The notes beneath the pieces were generated by a model, which searched no databases, had not been told where the DNA came from, and saw nothing but the letters and a program-made list of their open reading frames with translations. 64,000 nt of DNA from RUG12461 sp045657665 (lineage in GTDB: Bacteria; Bacillota; Clostridia; Lachnospirales; Lachnospiraceae). Shown here piece by piece: positions 41,147 to 50,271 of this stretch (its first letter is position 1; each line of letters opens with the position of its first letter). Location of the stretch: NCBI GenBank assembly GCA_045657665.1, contig JAZOTN010000020.1, positions 62,001-126,000 on the forward strand. The letters are read 5' to 3'. A program made the translations under genes and the position numbers.

Positions 41147-42586
41147 TCAGCCCTGTGTTCCGGAAATCTCGAACTCAATCTGATCCTGGATGCCCTGGAT
41201 TTCGGTATCGATGTCTGCTCCGTTGATGATGTTTGTGATCGCATTGCCTACAAGAGTACGAAGGCTGTAATGGAAATCACTCTGCTGTACAACCGGTACG
41301 TGAGAACCCATCTCAACGATCTCGGAGTAGATTGCCTGACCGTCGAAGAAGTCTACACCCTCTTTGTATACATCGGACTTGCCTGCGGAGATGCAGGTCG
41401 TGATAACGCCGCCGTTCTTCAGAGCGTTGTCATAGGTCTGCATGGAGCCTTCACCGCCGCCGAACGTATAAGCAAGGAAATCCTTTGCAAGATCCGGCTT
41501 CGTGCAGTTGCCGGTTACATAGAGAGAGGAACCGCCGTTTGCTGCATAGCCTTCACCGCCGCCAAGTGTCGGGATCGTGGTGATCGCCCATTTCCCGCTG
41601 TTATCAGCCACCTGCTCGATGGTCGGGATGATCCAGTTACCGTTCATAACGCCTGCAACCTGATCGCCTACGATTGTCTGATCGGTGTAATCGGACCAGC
41701 TGTTCGCAAGGATGATGGTGCCGTCCTGAGCGCCCTGTACGATAACTTCGATGATCTTCTTGAAAGTATCGTTACCAACGATGTCCGGAGTCGTGTTGTC
41801 TTTCCACTGAGACTTGCCTTCTGCCTGCATGAACATGTACGGAAGGTCATCACCGGAGTGATCCATGGAAAGCATTGCCATACCGGTCTTATCCTTTACG
41901 TCCTTAGCGATCTCAAGCCAACGCTCCCAGGTGATCCCGGTCACATCGTCAAGAGTATAGCCACACTGATCAAGAATGTCGGTACGATAAGCAAATACTG
42001 CAGTACCGTTATCAACCGGTGCACCGTAGTGCTTGCCGCCGATGGTGCTGTAGGAAATCTTCTCTGCTCCGAAATCATCCCAGTTGATGCCTGCACTCTC
42101 AAGATCCTGCCATGCATCCGGATAATCCGCTACGAATCTCTGGATGTAGTGATCCTGGAAGAGAACGATATCCGGAAGCTGTGAATAGTCACCGGACTGT
42201 CCTGCCAGAGTAACCGCCTGCTCAACATCCGAAGAACCGGACTGCGTGATGATGTTCAGTGTGAAATCCGGATCCACTGCCTTGTAAGCTTCTGCTGCTG
42301 CTTCGAGTGCCGGGATATTAAAGTTTGCATCCCATGCATAAACGGAAAGCTCATGCTCGCCCTCGCTCGCTACATCAGCGGTCGGAGCTGCTTCTTCTTC
42401 CGCGCCCTCATCTGCTGCCGGAGCTTCTTCTGTTGCCGGAGCTTCCTCAGCCGCACCTGCATCTGCTGCACCTGCGTCTGCCGCCGGTGCATCTGCTGCC
42501 GGAGCTGCCGCACTGCCGCCGCAGCCTGCAAGCGTAAACACGCCCATTGCTGCAACAAGAAGAACTGAAACTACTTTTTTCTTCAT
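41147..42586 (-). CDS. Sugar-binding lipoprotein, family 1 (CUT1 ABC transporter)
   Basis: A 479-residue lipoprotein: signal peptide with lipobox ending at Cys in FTLAGCGG, then about 45 residues rich in Ala, Pro, Asp and Glu, then a family 1 solute-binding domain starting near ELSVYAWDANFNIPALEAAAEAY. It is the receptor for the MalF/MalG-type permeases encoded next, probably for lactose or another beta-galactoside given lacZ-galK-galT downstream. GGGAGGAAAAG precedes the ATG, and a strong promoter lies about 125 bases upstream. Confidence 0.93.
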   Translation of the reverse strand: MKKKVVSVLLVAAMGVFTLAGCGGSAAAPAADAPAADAGAADAGAAEEAPATEEAPAADEGAEEEAAPTADVASEGEHELSVYAWDANFNIPALEAAAEAYKAVDPDFTLNIITQSGSSDVEQAVTLAGQSGDYSQLPDIVLFQDHYIQRFVADYPDAWQDLESAGINWDDFGAEKISYSTIGGKHYGAPVDNGTAVFAYRTDILDQCGYTLDDVTGITWERWLEIAKDVKDKTGMAMLSMDHSGDDLPYMFMQAEGKSQWKDNTTPDIVGNDTFKKIIEVIVQGAQDGTIILANSWSDYTDQTIVGDQVAGVMNGNWIIPTIEQVADNSGKWAITTIPTLGGGEGYAANGGSSLYVTGNCTKPDLAKDFLAYTFGGGEGSMQTYDNALKNGGVITTCISAGKSDVYKEGVDFFDGQAIYSEIVEMGSHVPVVQQSDFHYSLRTLVGNAITNIINGADIDTEIQGIQDQIEFEISGTQG

Positions 42587-42713
42587 ACGTCTTTTCCTCC
42601 CAAAAAAGATAAGTTGAAAATGTTGCCGGCCTCTGAAACGAAAAACCGAATGCAGTTTCCTGGTTTCTACGTTTTACCGATTTTTTCGTCGCTTCGACCG
42701 AAATTACTTGTTT

Positions 42714-42742
42714 ATTTTAACCAACCTGACGGGAAATGTCAA
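42714..42742 (-). promoter_or_regulatory. Promoter of the galactoside operon
   Basis: Minus-strand TTGACA, 17 bases, TAAAAT, a near-consensus promoter with a leader of about 120 bases before the binding-protein ATG. The long leader may hold regulatory sites, but I see no defined operator. Confidence 0.75.
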
Positions 42743-42776
42743 TCAAAATCGAATTTCGTATAGCAATTATTCATAT

Positions 42777-43781
42777 TTATCCCACCACCGGCAGGTAAGG
42801 CTCCAATACGGTGTAAATCTGATCGGCAATGTACTGCATACCGACATCTCCGGGATGGGTACGCTGAATGAAGGAGATCACGGTGGGCTGTCCCTGTTCA
42901 TTGTAGATCACGGTCCCTTCGCCGACCCACATGGATTCGTTGTAACCGGACATGCTGACATAGGGAAGGCTCATGCTCTGGCAGATCATCTGCTTGATAT
43001 TGTCTACTGCCGCATTCCTTACCTCGTCCATAATGATGACCGTAGCGGTTATCCCGATCGCGGCATTCGGAGCTTTCGAGTGGACATAATTGATCAGATC
43101 GATATAATCCTGCATCAGGTTGTCGAACATGGTGCAGCTCTCACCCAGCTGAATGATGATCAGATCCGTATCCTCGCCCTTTTCCCCTTCAAACAGGGGA
43201 TCCAGATTCGGCAGGAGCGTACTCCTCGGGATCCCGGAAGCTTCCGCGGTTTCCCATGCGTTGTAGTTATATACCTCAAGGCTCGTCTCTCCGTAGATGG
43301 ATGCCATCTTCTGCTCCAGAACATGTGCGTAATCCTTTTCCCTTGCGGATGCCGCCATGCCCCAGTCCTGAAGCCAGTATCCCTCCGGGCTCTCATTCTG
43401 TGCCACATAAGGATGCTGGGTCACGGAATTGCCGATGCAGACTATACGGAAGGTATCCCCGTCATAAACTTTCTGTTCAGGAAGAGCCGGCTGCTGCTCG
43501 ATCTCCGGGAAGGAGGGCACCTCTGCCCCTTCTGCTTCTACCGGTCCCTGATAGTCTTCCACTGCGGCAGGTGCCTCAGGCGCAGCTTCCACCGCATCAC
43601 CCGTCTCTGCTTCCGCCTGAACCGTCGCCGCCTTTGTTTCTGTTTCCTCCGCAGCGATCACGTCATAAAGCATTGTCCCTGAAAACACGCCTCCGCATAT
43701 CACCGCCACGGCAAGTGCCGTGCTCAGCAAAGCATAGATCCCGTTATTTCGTTTTCTTTTTCCGGGTTCGTGATTTTCCAT
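42777..43781 (-). CDS. Membrane-anchored SGNH/GDSL-type hydrolase
   Basis: A 334-residue protein with a basic cytoplasmic tip, one N-terminal transmembrane helix (ALLSTALAVAVICGGVFSG), an Ala/Glu/Pro-rich spacer to about residue 100 and an SGNH hydrolase domain. Block I is IVCIGNSVTQHP, a block III-like LIIIQLGESCTM and block V RTHPGDVGMQYIADQ with the catalytic Asp and His spacing. It acts outside the membrane; it may be an O-acetyl esterase on cell-wall glycans. It follows the L,D-transpeptidase gene by 11 bases, which supports a wall role. Confidence 0.8.
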   Translation of the reverse strand: MENHEPGKRKRNNGIYALLSTALAVAVICGGVFSGTMLYDVIAAEETETKAATVQAEAETGDAVEAAPEAPAAVEDYQGPVEAEGAEVPSFPEIEQQPALPEQKVYDGDTFRIVCIGNSVTQHPYVAQNESPEGYWLQDWGMAASAREKDYAHVLEQKMASIYGETSLEVYNYNAWETAEASGIPRSTLLPNLDPLFEGEKGEDTDLIIIQLGESCTMFDNLMQDYIDLINYVHSKAPNAAIGITATVIIMDEVRNAAVDNIKQMICQSMSLPYVSMSGYNESMWVGEGTVIYNEQGQPTVISFIQRTHPGDVGMQYIADQIYTVLEPYLPVVG

Positions 43782-43792
43782 ATGATTCTCCT

Positions 43793-45499
43793 CTACTCAT
43801 TTCCGACAAGCCCGGCCTGTGCCGCAAGCGCAGCCTGCAAAGCGGCGGCCTGAGCCGCGGACGCCTGCGCTGCCTGGCTCTTTAACGCATTCAGTCTTGC
43901 CTCATAACCGGAAAGCAGTCCGATGTTGGTAACCAGTCCTTTATTCTCTGCCGACAGATAGTTATAGATGTTTTTCGCACGGTTGATCGCCGCTTCACTG
44001 CCGAGCGTCACATTTCCCCCGATGGAATTGATCGCGGACACCGCCATTTTTGCCATCTCCTCCTCGGTTGCCGTTGCTGTCTTGTCCATACGGTAAACAA
44101 AGACCGGCGTTCCGACCTCTACAAGATCATACACCTCCGCGGCAACGCTCTTCGCAAGATTGACACAGCCGTGGGAGCCGTTTGTCAGATAGATCTTTCC
44201 GCCAAAATTCGACCGCCAGGTCGCATCGTGAAGCCCCTCCCCGGCATCAAAGGGCATCCAGTAATTGACAAAAGAGCGATAATTTTCGCCCACAAGATCG
44301 CGGTCTCTTTCTTTCGCATAGATCGAATACAGGCCGACGTGCGTGATCGTTCCTTTCACCACACACCCGGTCACGCAGTCCGCATCCAGAGCCAGCTTCC
44401 CATCCTTATAGCAGTACACATGCTGCGCGGAGATATTCACCTCCACATAGGTGTCGCCGTAGTCTTTTTCCCCGTGCGTGGCAGCTTTATGGAGATAAGC
44501 CGGTTCCCTTTTGACGTCTGTTGAGGAAAGGATATCCTCCGCAAGCTGTTCCTTCTCAGTCTCCTGATCGATCTCCCATCCGTAGTACACACTCTGGAAC
44601 GTAATGGGCGTACCGGAACTTGTCATGAAATCATGAGGCTGACCATACGTATCGATCTCCGAAGCAAGCTTTGATACATAGGATGCCACCTTGTTCTCAT
44701 CCACGGACGCCTTGTTGTTCTCATCCACGGAAAGGAGCGAAGCGATCTCATCTCCTCCGAGAACCCTTGTATCCTCTCCCATCTCCAGCGTGATCGTATG
44801 TGCGGCAAAACGGTTCAGTTCCTCCGCAACCTTGTTCAGATCGGGATCATCCGCATGGATCTCCGCTGTCTCATAGCACCCTTTCTCAGTAAGGTCAAAC
44901 GTTGTCTCCATTCCGAGGATCGAAGAACGTATCTCCTCATCAAACACACCCCTGTCAACCGTGCTCCCGGGGTCTCCTTCCACGACAACAAAACCTTCCT
45001 CCGTGTATTCGGAAAGATGTGCATCCTCCGGAGGCCGTTGGTTTTCAGCCGCCAGGAGATCGAGACTTTCGATCTCCTTTTCAAGGGCTTTCTCATCATA
45101 AGCAAGGAGAGTATTTACCGTATAATCCTGCCTGTTGAAAAAGGATAACGGCCAGAGCAGGGATGCCTGCGCATGGATTAGCTCCGTCAGTTCCCCCTGA
45201 AAAGCAGGATGGACTCCGATAACGTCTCCTGAGATTGCTTCCGTCTCTCCATCATTTCTGACCAGAGTGATCTCATATCCCCGGACCTGTTCCGTGATGA
45301 GATCCTCCACATCGGCCGCGTTCATCCCGCTCGTCTCGATCCCGTTTACCGTCGTGTTCGGCATAAAATGCTGATGATAGTAGAGCGCAAACACAATGTA
45401 CAGGATCGCCAGCGCAGTCACCGTAAAAATGAGTATCGCCATCAGAGGCGCCGGAACCGATCTTTTTTTCTTTGTTTCTGTTTCTGTTTCGGATGGCAT
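43793..45499 (-). CDS. L,D-transpeptidase with peptidoglycan-binding domains
   Basis: A 568-residue membrane-anchored wall enzyme. An N-terminal helix (LMAILIFTVTALAILYIVFALYY region) is followed by two putative peptidoglycan-binding domains and a YkuD catalytic domain with the active-site LTNGSHGCVNLAKSVA near residue 480. A C-terminal Ala-rich stretch follows. A short tandem repeat SVDENNKA/SVDENK lies near residue 260. It makes 3-3 cross-links or attaches proteins to peptidoglycan. The gene follows nadE by two bases. Confidence 0.92.
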   Translation of the reverse strand: MPSETETETKKKRSVPAPLMAILIFTVTALAILYIVFALYYHQHFMPNTTVNGIETSGMNAADVEDLITEQVRGYEITLVRNDGETEAISGDVIGVHPAFQGELTELIHAQASLLWPLSFFNRQDYTVNTLLAYDEKALEKEIESLDLLAAENQRPPEDAHLSEYTEEGFVVVEGDPGSTVDRGVFDEEIRSSILGMETTFDLTEKGCYETAEIHADDPDLNKVAEELNRFAAHTITLEMGEDTRVLGGDEIASLLSVDENNKASVDENKVASYVSKLASEIDTYGQPHDFMTSSGTPITFQSVYYGWEIDQETEKEQLAEDILSSTDVKREPAYLHKAATHGEKDYGDTYVEVNISAQHVYCYKDGKLALDADCVTGCVVKGTITHVGLYSIYAKERDRDLVGENYRSFVNYWMPFDAGEGLHDATWRSNFGGKIYLTNGSHGCVNLAKSVAAEVYDLVEVGTPVFVYRMDKTATATEEEMAKMAVSAINSIGGNVTLGSEAAINRAKNIYNYLSAENKGLVTNIGLLSGYEARLNALKSQAAQASAAQAAALQAALAAQAGLVGNE

Positions 45500-45501
45500 T
45501 T

Positions 45502-47412
45502 CTATAGTTCCTCAATCTCCTTCAGCCAGAGCTCCGCACTGGCATCACTTGGCATTCTGAGATCTCCTCTCGGGCTCACCGCAACGGAACCGACTTTCGG
45601 TCCGTCCGGGAGACAGCTTCTCTTGAACTGCTGCGAGAAGAACCTTCGGACAAAGACTGTAAGCCATTTTCTGATCTCGCCGGCTTCATATTCCCCGCTA
45701 AACGCATATGCCGCAATGCGGTAGATCTTCTTCGGAGAAAACCCGTACCGCAGGAAATAATAAAGGAAGAAATCATGCAGCTCATACGGCCCCACGATAT
45801 CCTCTGTTTTCTGACTGATCACGCCGTCTTTTGCCGGAAGGAGTTCCGGGCTGACAGGTGTATCCAGAACATCAAGGAGCACTTTCTTAAGTCCGTTCTC
45901 GCCGCAGGTATCGGCATAATAGCGTACAAGATAACGCACCAGCGTTTTCGGAACAGAACCGTTGACTCCGTACATCGACATATGATCGCCGTTATAAGTC
46001 GCCCAACCGAGAGCAAGCTCCGAAAGGTCTCCCGTACCGACTACGAGAGCATTTTCCTGATTCGCTATATCCATCAGGATTTGCGTGCGCTCCCTGGCCT
46101 GGGCATTTTCATAAGTAACATCCTTATTCTCAGGATCCTGACCGATATCCTTGAAATGCAAAAGGCAGGCTTCCCGGATCGGTACCTCCCGGAAGGTCGC
46201 GCCGATGGAACGGATCAGACTGACCGCATTTTCATAAGTCCGGTCGGTTGTTCCGAAGCCCGGCATGGTAACCGCTATGATGCCGCTCCGCGGGATGGAA
46301 AGTAGGTCAAAGGCCTTCGCCGTCACAAGAAGTGCCAGCGTGGAGTCCAGTCCCCCGGAAATCCCGATCACGGCATTTTTCGAATGTGTATGGGAGAGAC
46401 GTTTCTTGAGTCCCATTGCCTGTATCATAAAGATCTCTTCGCACCGTTTATGACGTTCCTTTTCATCAGCCGGAACGAAGGGTGCCCTCTCCACTTCCCG
46501 CGTGAGCTTTGTCTGCTGCATGGAAAAATGAAAATCAACCACCTCATAGCCACCCGGGATAGCATAGGAAAAACAGGTCTCCCGTCTTCTTTCCGATATG
46601 AGCCTTGCGACATCAATCTCCGACAGTATGATCCCGTTCCGGAACCGCTTTGATTCCTTCAGGATCCGGCCGTTCTCCGCGATGAGGTTATGCCCCGGGA
46701 AAACCAGATCTCCCGTGGATTCCCCTTCTCCCGCGCACGCATAGATGTATCCCGCTATCAGTCTCGCAGACTGGTTTTTTACAAGTTCTCTCCGGTAGGT
46801 ATCCTTCCCGGTCAGTTCATCGCTGGCGGAAAGATTGACGATCACAGTCGCTCCGGCAAGTGCCAGATTCGTGCTGGGCGGATCCGGTGCAAAAAGGTCT
46901 TCGCAGATCTCCGCTCCGACAAGCAGCTCCGGGATCTCCCGGCAGGCAAAGAGCAGTTTCGTTCCGAACGGGATCTCTCTGTCAAAGAAGCAGATCCTTT
47001 GATTCTGCTCCGGCGCCGGGACAAAGTTCCTTGCCTCATAAAACTCTCCGTAATTCGGGATATGCGTTTTCGGAACAAATCCGAGAACAGCGCCGCCTGA
47101 GATCAGTGCGGCAACATTATAGAGTCTCCCGCGGAACTCCATGGGCAGTCCCGTAACGATCAGCGCAGAGAGCTCCTTCGTCTCCTCAGCCAGCCTTTTC
47201 AGGGCCGTTTTGGCGCTGTTTAATAGCTTCTCCTGCATGAAAAGATCACCGCAGGTATACCCCGTCACGGAAAGCTCCGGCGTCACGATGATACTCGCCC
47301 CTTCGCTCCCTGCCTCTTTTATGATCCGGATCAGTTCGTCCGTATTCTTTTCCGGATCCGCCACCGTTACATCGGGCGTTGCAGCTGCCACTTTGATAAA
47401 TCCGTCTGTCAT
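45502..47412 (-). CDS. nadE: Glutamine-dependent NAD+ synthase
   Basis: A 636-residue enzyme that amidates nicotinic acid adenine dinucleotide. The N-terminal glutaminase (nitrilase-fold) domain has the triad Glu 46 (TPELSVTGY), Lys 115 (VPKTHIPN) and Cys 170 (GAEICEDLF). The C-terminal synthetase domain has the PP-loop GISGGLDSTLALLV and the GTGDLSELALGWATYNGDHM segment. The length and domain order match long bacterial NadE. Its ATG overlaps the methyltransferase stop by four bases. Confidence 0.97.
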   Translation of the reverse strand: MTDGFIKVAAATPDVTVADPEKNTDELIRIIKEAGSEGASIIVTPELSVTGYTCGDLFMQEKLLNSAKTALKRLAEETKELSALIVTGLPMEFRGRLYNVAALISGGAVLGFVPKTHIPNYGEFYEARNFVPAPEQNQRICFFDREIPFGTKLLFACREIPELLVGAEICEDLFAPDPPSTNLALAGATVIVNLSASDELTGKDTYRRELVKNQSARLIAGYIYACAGEGESTGDLVFPGHNLIAENGRILKESKRFRNGIILSEIDVARLISERRRETCFSYAIPGGYEVVDFHFSMQQTKLTREVERAPFVPADEKERHKRCEEIFMIQAMGLKKRLSHTHSKNAVIGISGGLDSTLALLVTAKAFDLLSIPRSGIIAVTMPGFGTTDRTYENAVSLIRSIGATFREVPIREACLLHFKDIGQDPENKDVTYENAQARERTQILMDIANQENALVVGTGDLSELALGWATYNGDHMSMYGVNGSVPKTLVRYLVRYYADTCGENGLKKVLLDVLDTPVSPELLPAKDGVISQKTEDIVGPYELHDFFLYYFLRYGFSPKKIYRIAAYAFSGEYEAGEIRKWLTVFVRRFFSQQFKRSCLPDGPKVGSVAVSPRGDLRMPSDASAELWLKEIEEL

Positions 47413-48179
47413 TGCTTTCCTTTCTCTCTCGCAAAAAAGAGCACGCGCTCTGCATCCTCCCGGTATTCACCCATCCCGGCGGCCCCGTCATGATCCTGCG
47501 CCGTCAGATCATATACCTTTTCCAGAACAAGCCCCGCATTCTTCAGTGAGCTTTTCACCTCTTCCATCGTAAAGGCTTTTTGCAGATGAACCTCTTCATA
47601 CCGCCGGAACAGGTCCTCCTTTTCCTTCATGAAAAGCGTCAGTTCATAACGGTTTATCCGCGTCTCCTCCTCATAATCGTTTTCCCAGATAAACGCGCTT
47701 TCATCCCTCGTTTCCGCAAACGTATTGTCCGCAAGGATATCCCGGTATTTATGCGGCGTGTTCATATCAAAAAGGAAAACGCCTCCCGGATCCAGGTAAT
47801 TATTCACCAGCGAAAAGACCTTCGTCAGCTCTTCCGTATCTTCCAGATAATTCAGGCTGTCACATAAAGAAACCGCAAAAGCAACCGTCCCGTACAGTTC
47901 AAAGGAGCGCATATCCTGACAGAGATACAGGATCCCGTCTCCGCTGTTTTCCCTTGCGATGCTGAGCATGGCAACCGAAGCATCCGCTCCGATCATATCG
48001 TATCCTGCCGCGGAAAGCCGTCTTGTCATCTGCCCTGTTCCGCAGCCGAGATCGAGTCCGATCCCGCTTTTTATCCCTTCTTTCAAAAGGATCCCGGAAA
48101 TATTGTTCATCCAGGCGTCATAAGGCACACCGTCCATAAACAGATCATAGACGCCCGCAAACGATTCATAAAAAGCCAT
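47409..48179 (-). CDS. SAM-dependent methyltransferase, class I
   Basis: A 256-residue class I methyltransferase with SAM-binding motif I GLDLGCGTGQMTRRLS, motif II AVSLCDSLNYLEDTEEL and the N-terminal FAGVYDLFMDGVPYDAWM typical of a family next to nadE or wall genes in Clostridia. Substrate unknown. The leader from its promoter to the ATG seems only about ten bases and has no clear ribosome site, so translation may start on a nearly leaderless mRNA. It heads the run with nadE, L,D-transpeptidase and SGNH hydrolase. Confidence 0.9.
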   Translation of the reverse strand: MAFYESFAGVYDLFMDGVPYDAWMNNISGILLKEGIKSGIGLDLGCGTGQMTRRLSAAGYDMIGADASVAMLSIARENSGDGILYLCQDMRSFELYGTVAFAVSLCDSLNYLEDTEELTKVFSLVNNYLDPGGVFLFDMNTPHKYRDILADNTFAETRDESAFIWENDYEEETRINRYELTLFMKEKEDLFRRYEEVHLQKAFTMEEVKSSLKNAGLVLEKVYDLTAQDHDGAAGMGEYREDAERVLFFAREKGKQ

Positions 48180-48196
48180 GTGATAATACTACCAAG

Positions 48197-48225
48197 ATTA
48201 TCCGCCAAAAGCAAGCATACTGCAA
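48197..48225 (-). promoter_or_regulatory. Promoter of the methyltransferase/nadE run
   Basis: Minus-strand TTGCAG, 17 bases, GATAAT, ending only about 18 bases before the ATG. It is back to back with the plus-strand promoter at 48240. Confidence 0.6.
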
Positions 48226-48239
48226 CATTCAAGGGATGC

Positions 48240-48268
48240 TTGATTTGCCCCAAAAAACAACGTATACT
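48240..48268 (+). promoter_or_regulatory. Promoter of the DUF6709-like gene
   Basis: Plus-strand TTGATT, 17 bases, TATACT, with a leader of about 30 bases to the ATG at 48303. Confidence 0.65.
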
Positions 48269-48302
48269 ATGAAAGCGCTATATTTCGCAGAGAGGACGCA
48301 GC

Positions 48303-49319
48303 ATGAACGAATACCGATCCTATATTTCCAAACGGATCCGATCCATCTACCGGAAAAACATGATAGTTCCGGTGGTCTTTTTATGCTTTGCGGCTTTTCT
48401 CTATTTCTATTCCGATGTCAGGAGTTTCGTATTTCCGGAAGCCTACCGCGCGGATGCTCCGGAAGAATACTCGGTCGTGACTTTCCGCGATCTCCGCTTT
48501 ACGGGATACACGGAAAGCATCCTCGGACTGACGGACGGCTACTACTATTATACCGTAGTCGGAGGAGAACTCTCCCTCGTTCTCCTGTCCCCGGAAACGG
48601 CGGGCGGCGGGCTTCCTCTTCTTGACGAAACGGTCATCAGGTGCAAACGGATGCCTTTCGGGGAGCTGCAGGGAGACGTTGTATCACTGATCGCAAAAGA
48701 TCTCGGGATTTCCGAGGAAAGCAGCAAGATGAGCTTCTCCTCCTGGTTTTTCAATGAACCGGACTACCATTACGAAGTCGGGGTTCTTCTATTTATCCTG
48801 CTGATCCTTTTCAGCGTCTACGCCGTTTATGAACTCATCAAGTGCATTGTCATCGTCAGGTTTCCTCATATGGCCCCTCCGATCCGTATGCTGAAACGAT
48901 ACGGTGATCCGAAAAAACTGCTGCGGCGCGCAGAAGTGGAGCTACTGAGTCTCCCTCAGCTCGCGACAGAGGATCTCTTTATCACGGAGCATTTCTTTAT
49001 AGAGGTCTCCGCCCGTGACGTCGCGCTGGTCCCGATCGACGAGATCGTCTGGGTGTACAAACACTCCACGCTGCACAAATTTCTCTGGTATCATTTCAGC
49101 ATCACTTATACGCTGAGCATCACCGCCAACAGGCATCTCTACATCCAGTGCCCCAAAAACATCAAGTCGGACATCGACGGTATCATCGATTATCTTGCCG
49201 AAGCCAACCACAACATTCTGGTCGGCTTCTCTGAGGAGAACCGCCTCCGGGTGCAGGAGATCCAGGGAACCCCGATGCAGCTCGACAAACTGGTCTCCTT
49301 CCTGAACAGAAGAGTATAA
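48303..49319 (+). CDS. Membrane protein of unknown function, DUF6709-like
   Basis: A 338-residue protein with one N-terminal transmembrane helix (MIVPVVFLCFAAFLYFYSD), an extracellular region to about residue 155, a second helix (VGVLLFILLILFSVYAVYEL) and a cytoplasmic C-terminal part with a PH-like look (LFITEHFFIEVSARDVALVPIDEIVWVYK). This matches my memory of the DUF6709 family but not firmly. AGAGAGGACG precedes the ATG. It has its own promoter and a terminator after the stop; it is monocistronic. Confidence 0.7.
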   Translation: MNEYRSYISKRIRSIYRKNMIVPVVFLCFAAFLYFYSDVRSFVFPEAYRADAPEEYSVVTFRDLRFTGYTESILGLTDGYYYYTVVGGELSLVLLSPETAGGGLPLLDETVIRCKRMPFGELQGDVVSLIAKDLGISEESSKMSFSSWFFNEPDYHYEVGVLLFILLILFSVYAVYELIKCIVIVRFPHMAPPIRMLKRYGDPKKLLRRAEVELLSLPQLATEDLFITEHFFIEVSARDVALVPIDEIVWVYKHSTLHKFLWYHFSITYTLSITANRHLYIQCPKNIKSDIDGIIDYLAEANHNILVGFSEENRLRVQEIQGTPMQLDKLVSFLNRRV

Positions 49320-49350
49320 AAAAAGCTGCCGCATCAGCGACAGCTTTTTT
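49319..49350. terminator. Bidirectional terminator between convergent genes
   Basis: AAAAAAGCTG and CAGCTTTTTT flank a short hairpin with paired CCG/CG bases, giving T-runs on both strands. It ends the plus-strand gene at 49319 and the minus-strand XpaC/TelA/DUF1002 run at 49353. Confidence 0.9.
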
Positions 49351-49352
49351 AT

Positions 49353-50249
49353 TTACTTCTGTCCGAATAACCCTTTAAAGAACCCGCTGATCTTCTCCCC
49401 GAGCTCCTTGAAAAAGTTCCCGATGGAAGATGCCGTTTCGTTAACCTTCTGATATCCGCTCACAAGACCCGAAAGCGCGCTCGGGTCCAGATCCAGCTTA
49501 TCAAGCGTCATAAGAAGATCCACAATCTGGGATTTCTCGGAATCGGAAAGCACCACGTTGTAGTCCTTCGCCGCCTCATCGACCGCTGCACCAATGGATG
49601 ATGCGTCGTGGAGATTGTTCTCTGCCATGTACTGCTTCAGGTAAGCAAGGAGCTGCTCGATCGTCTCGGGATCAACGTTGGAAAGAGCCCCTTCGATATT
49701 ACCGGTGACAACGAGTTCGGAGAGCGCTCCGTTGATCGTATCCACGTCAATGGTCTTTCCGCTCATTTCCTGGTAAGCCTTGAAAATACCGACCAGTGCC
49801 GCCGTTCCGGAAATATTACTGGGGCCGGCGACAACGATCGTCGCATCCTGAATCCCGGCCGTTGCACAGGCGTTGCGATACATTCCCTCCGTACAGAAAG
49901 TGATGTTTTTGGTGGTGATATTAAGGCCGCTCCCCTTCGGCGCCTCATAGACCACAACCGAAGATAGGGATTTGGTACCGATTGCGGACGGATCCACAAG
50001 CTTATCCAGATACTGATGCTCCTCCGCGTTGGTCACATAGCTGACGCTGTAATTTCCGATCTGGGATGCATCCACTCCGAGGAGCGAAAGCACGGTCGCC
50101 TGCTGATCCGGAGTCAGATCCGCTCCGAGTGCAAGATAGGGCTTCGCGTCCTCCGCAAATACGGTTGCCGTTGCTCCGATAGTCAGAATACATGTCATCA
50201 GAAGAGCGGCCAGTCGTTTCATGAACCTGCGTGTTTTAAATTTTTTCAT
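49353..50249 (-). CDS. Secreted DUF1002 protein
   Basis: A 298-residue exported protein with a cleavable signal peptide (LAALLMTCILTIGATATVFA) followed by a DUF1002 domain: YLALGADLTPDQQATVLSLLGV, SSVVVYEAPKGSGLNITTKNITFCTE and IVVAGPSNISGTAALVGIF. The C-terminal quarter is helical and ends with a repeat-like KELGEKISGFFKGLFGQK. Function unknown. The ATG after AAAGGAGGAT is used; fourteen further in-frame codons lie in the gap to telA. It lies 22 bases after the telA-like gene, suggesting it works with the XpaC/TelA system. Confidence 0.88.
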   Translation of the reverse strand: MKKFKTRRFMKRLAALLMTCILTIGATATVFAEDAKPYLALGADLTPDQQATVLSLLGVDASQIGNYSVSYVTNAEEHQYLDKLVDPSAIGTKSLSSVVVYEAPKGSGLNITTKNITFCTEGMYRNACATAGIQDATIVVAGPSNISGTAALVGIFKAYQEMSGKTIDVDTINGALSELVVTGNIEGALSNVDPETIEQLLAYLKQYMAENNLHDASSIGAAVDEAAKDYNVVLSDSEKSQIVDLLMTLDKLDLDPSALSGLVSGYQKVNETASSIGNFFKELGEKISGFFKGLFGQK

Positions 50250-50271
50250 AAATATCCTCCTTTGGCATTGC

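Noticed and set aside
44691..44735. Short tandem repeat in the L,D-transpeptidase gene
   Set aside because: Two copies of about 21 bases encoding a SVDEN repeat; too short to treat as a separate element.
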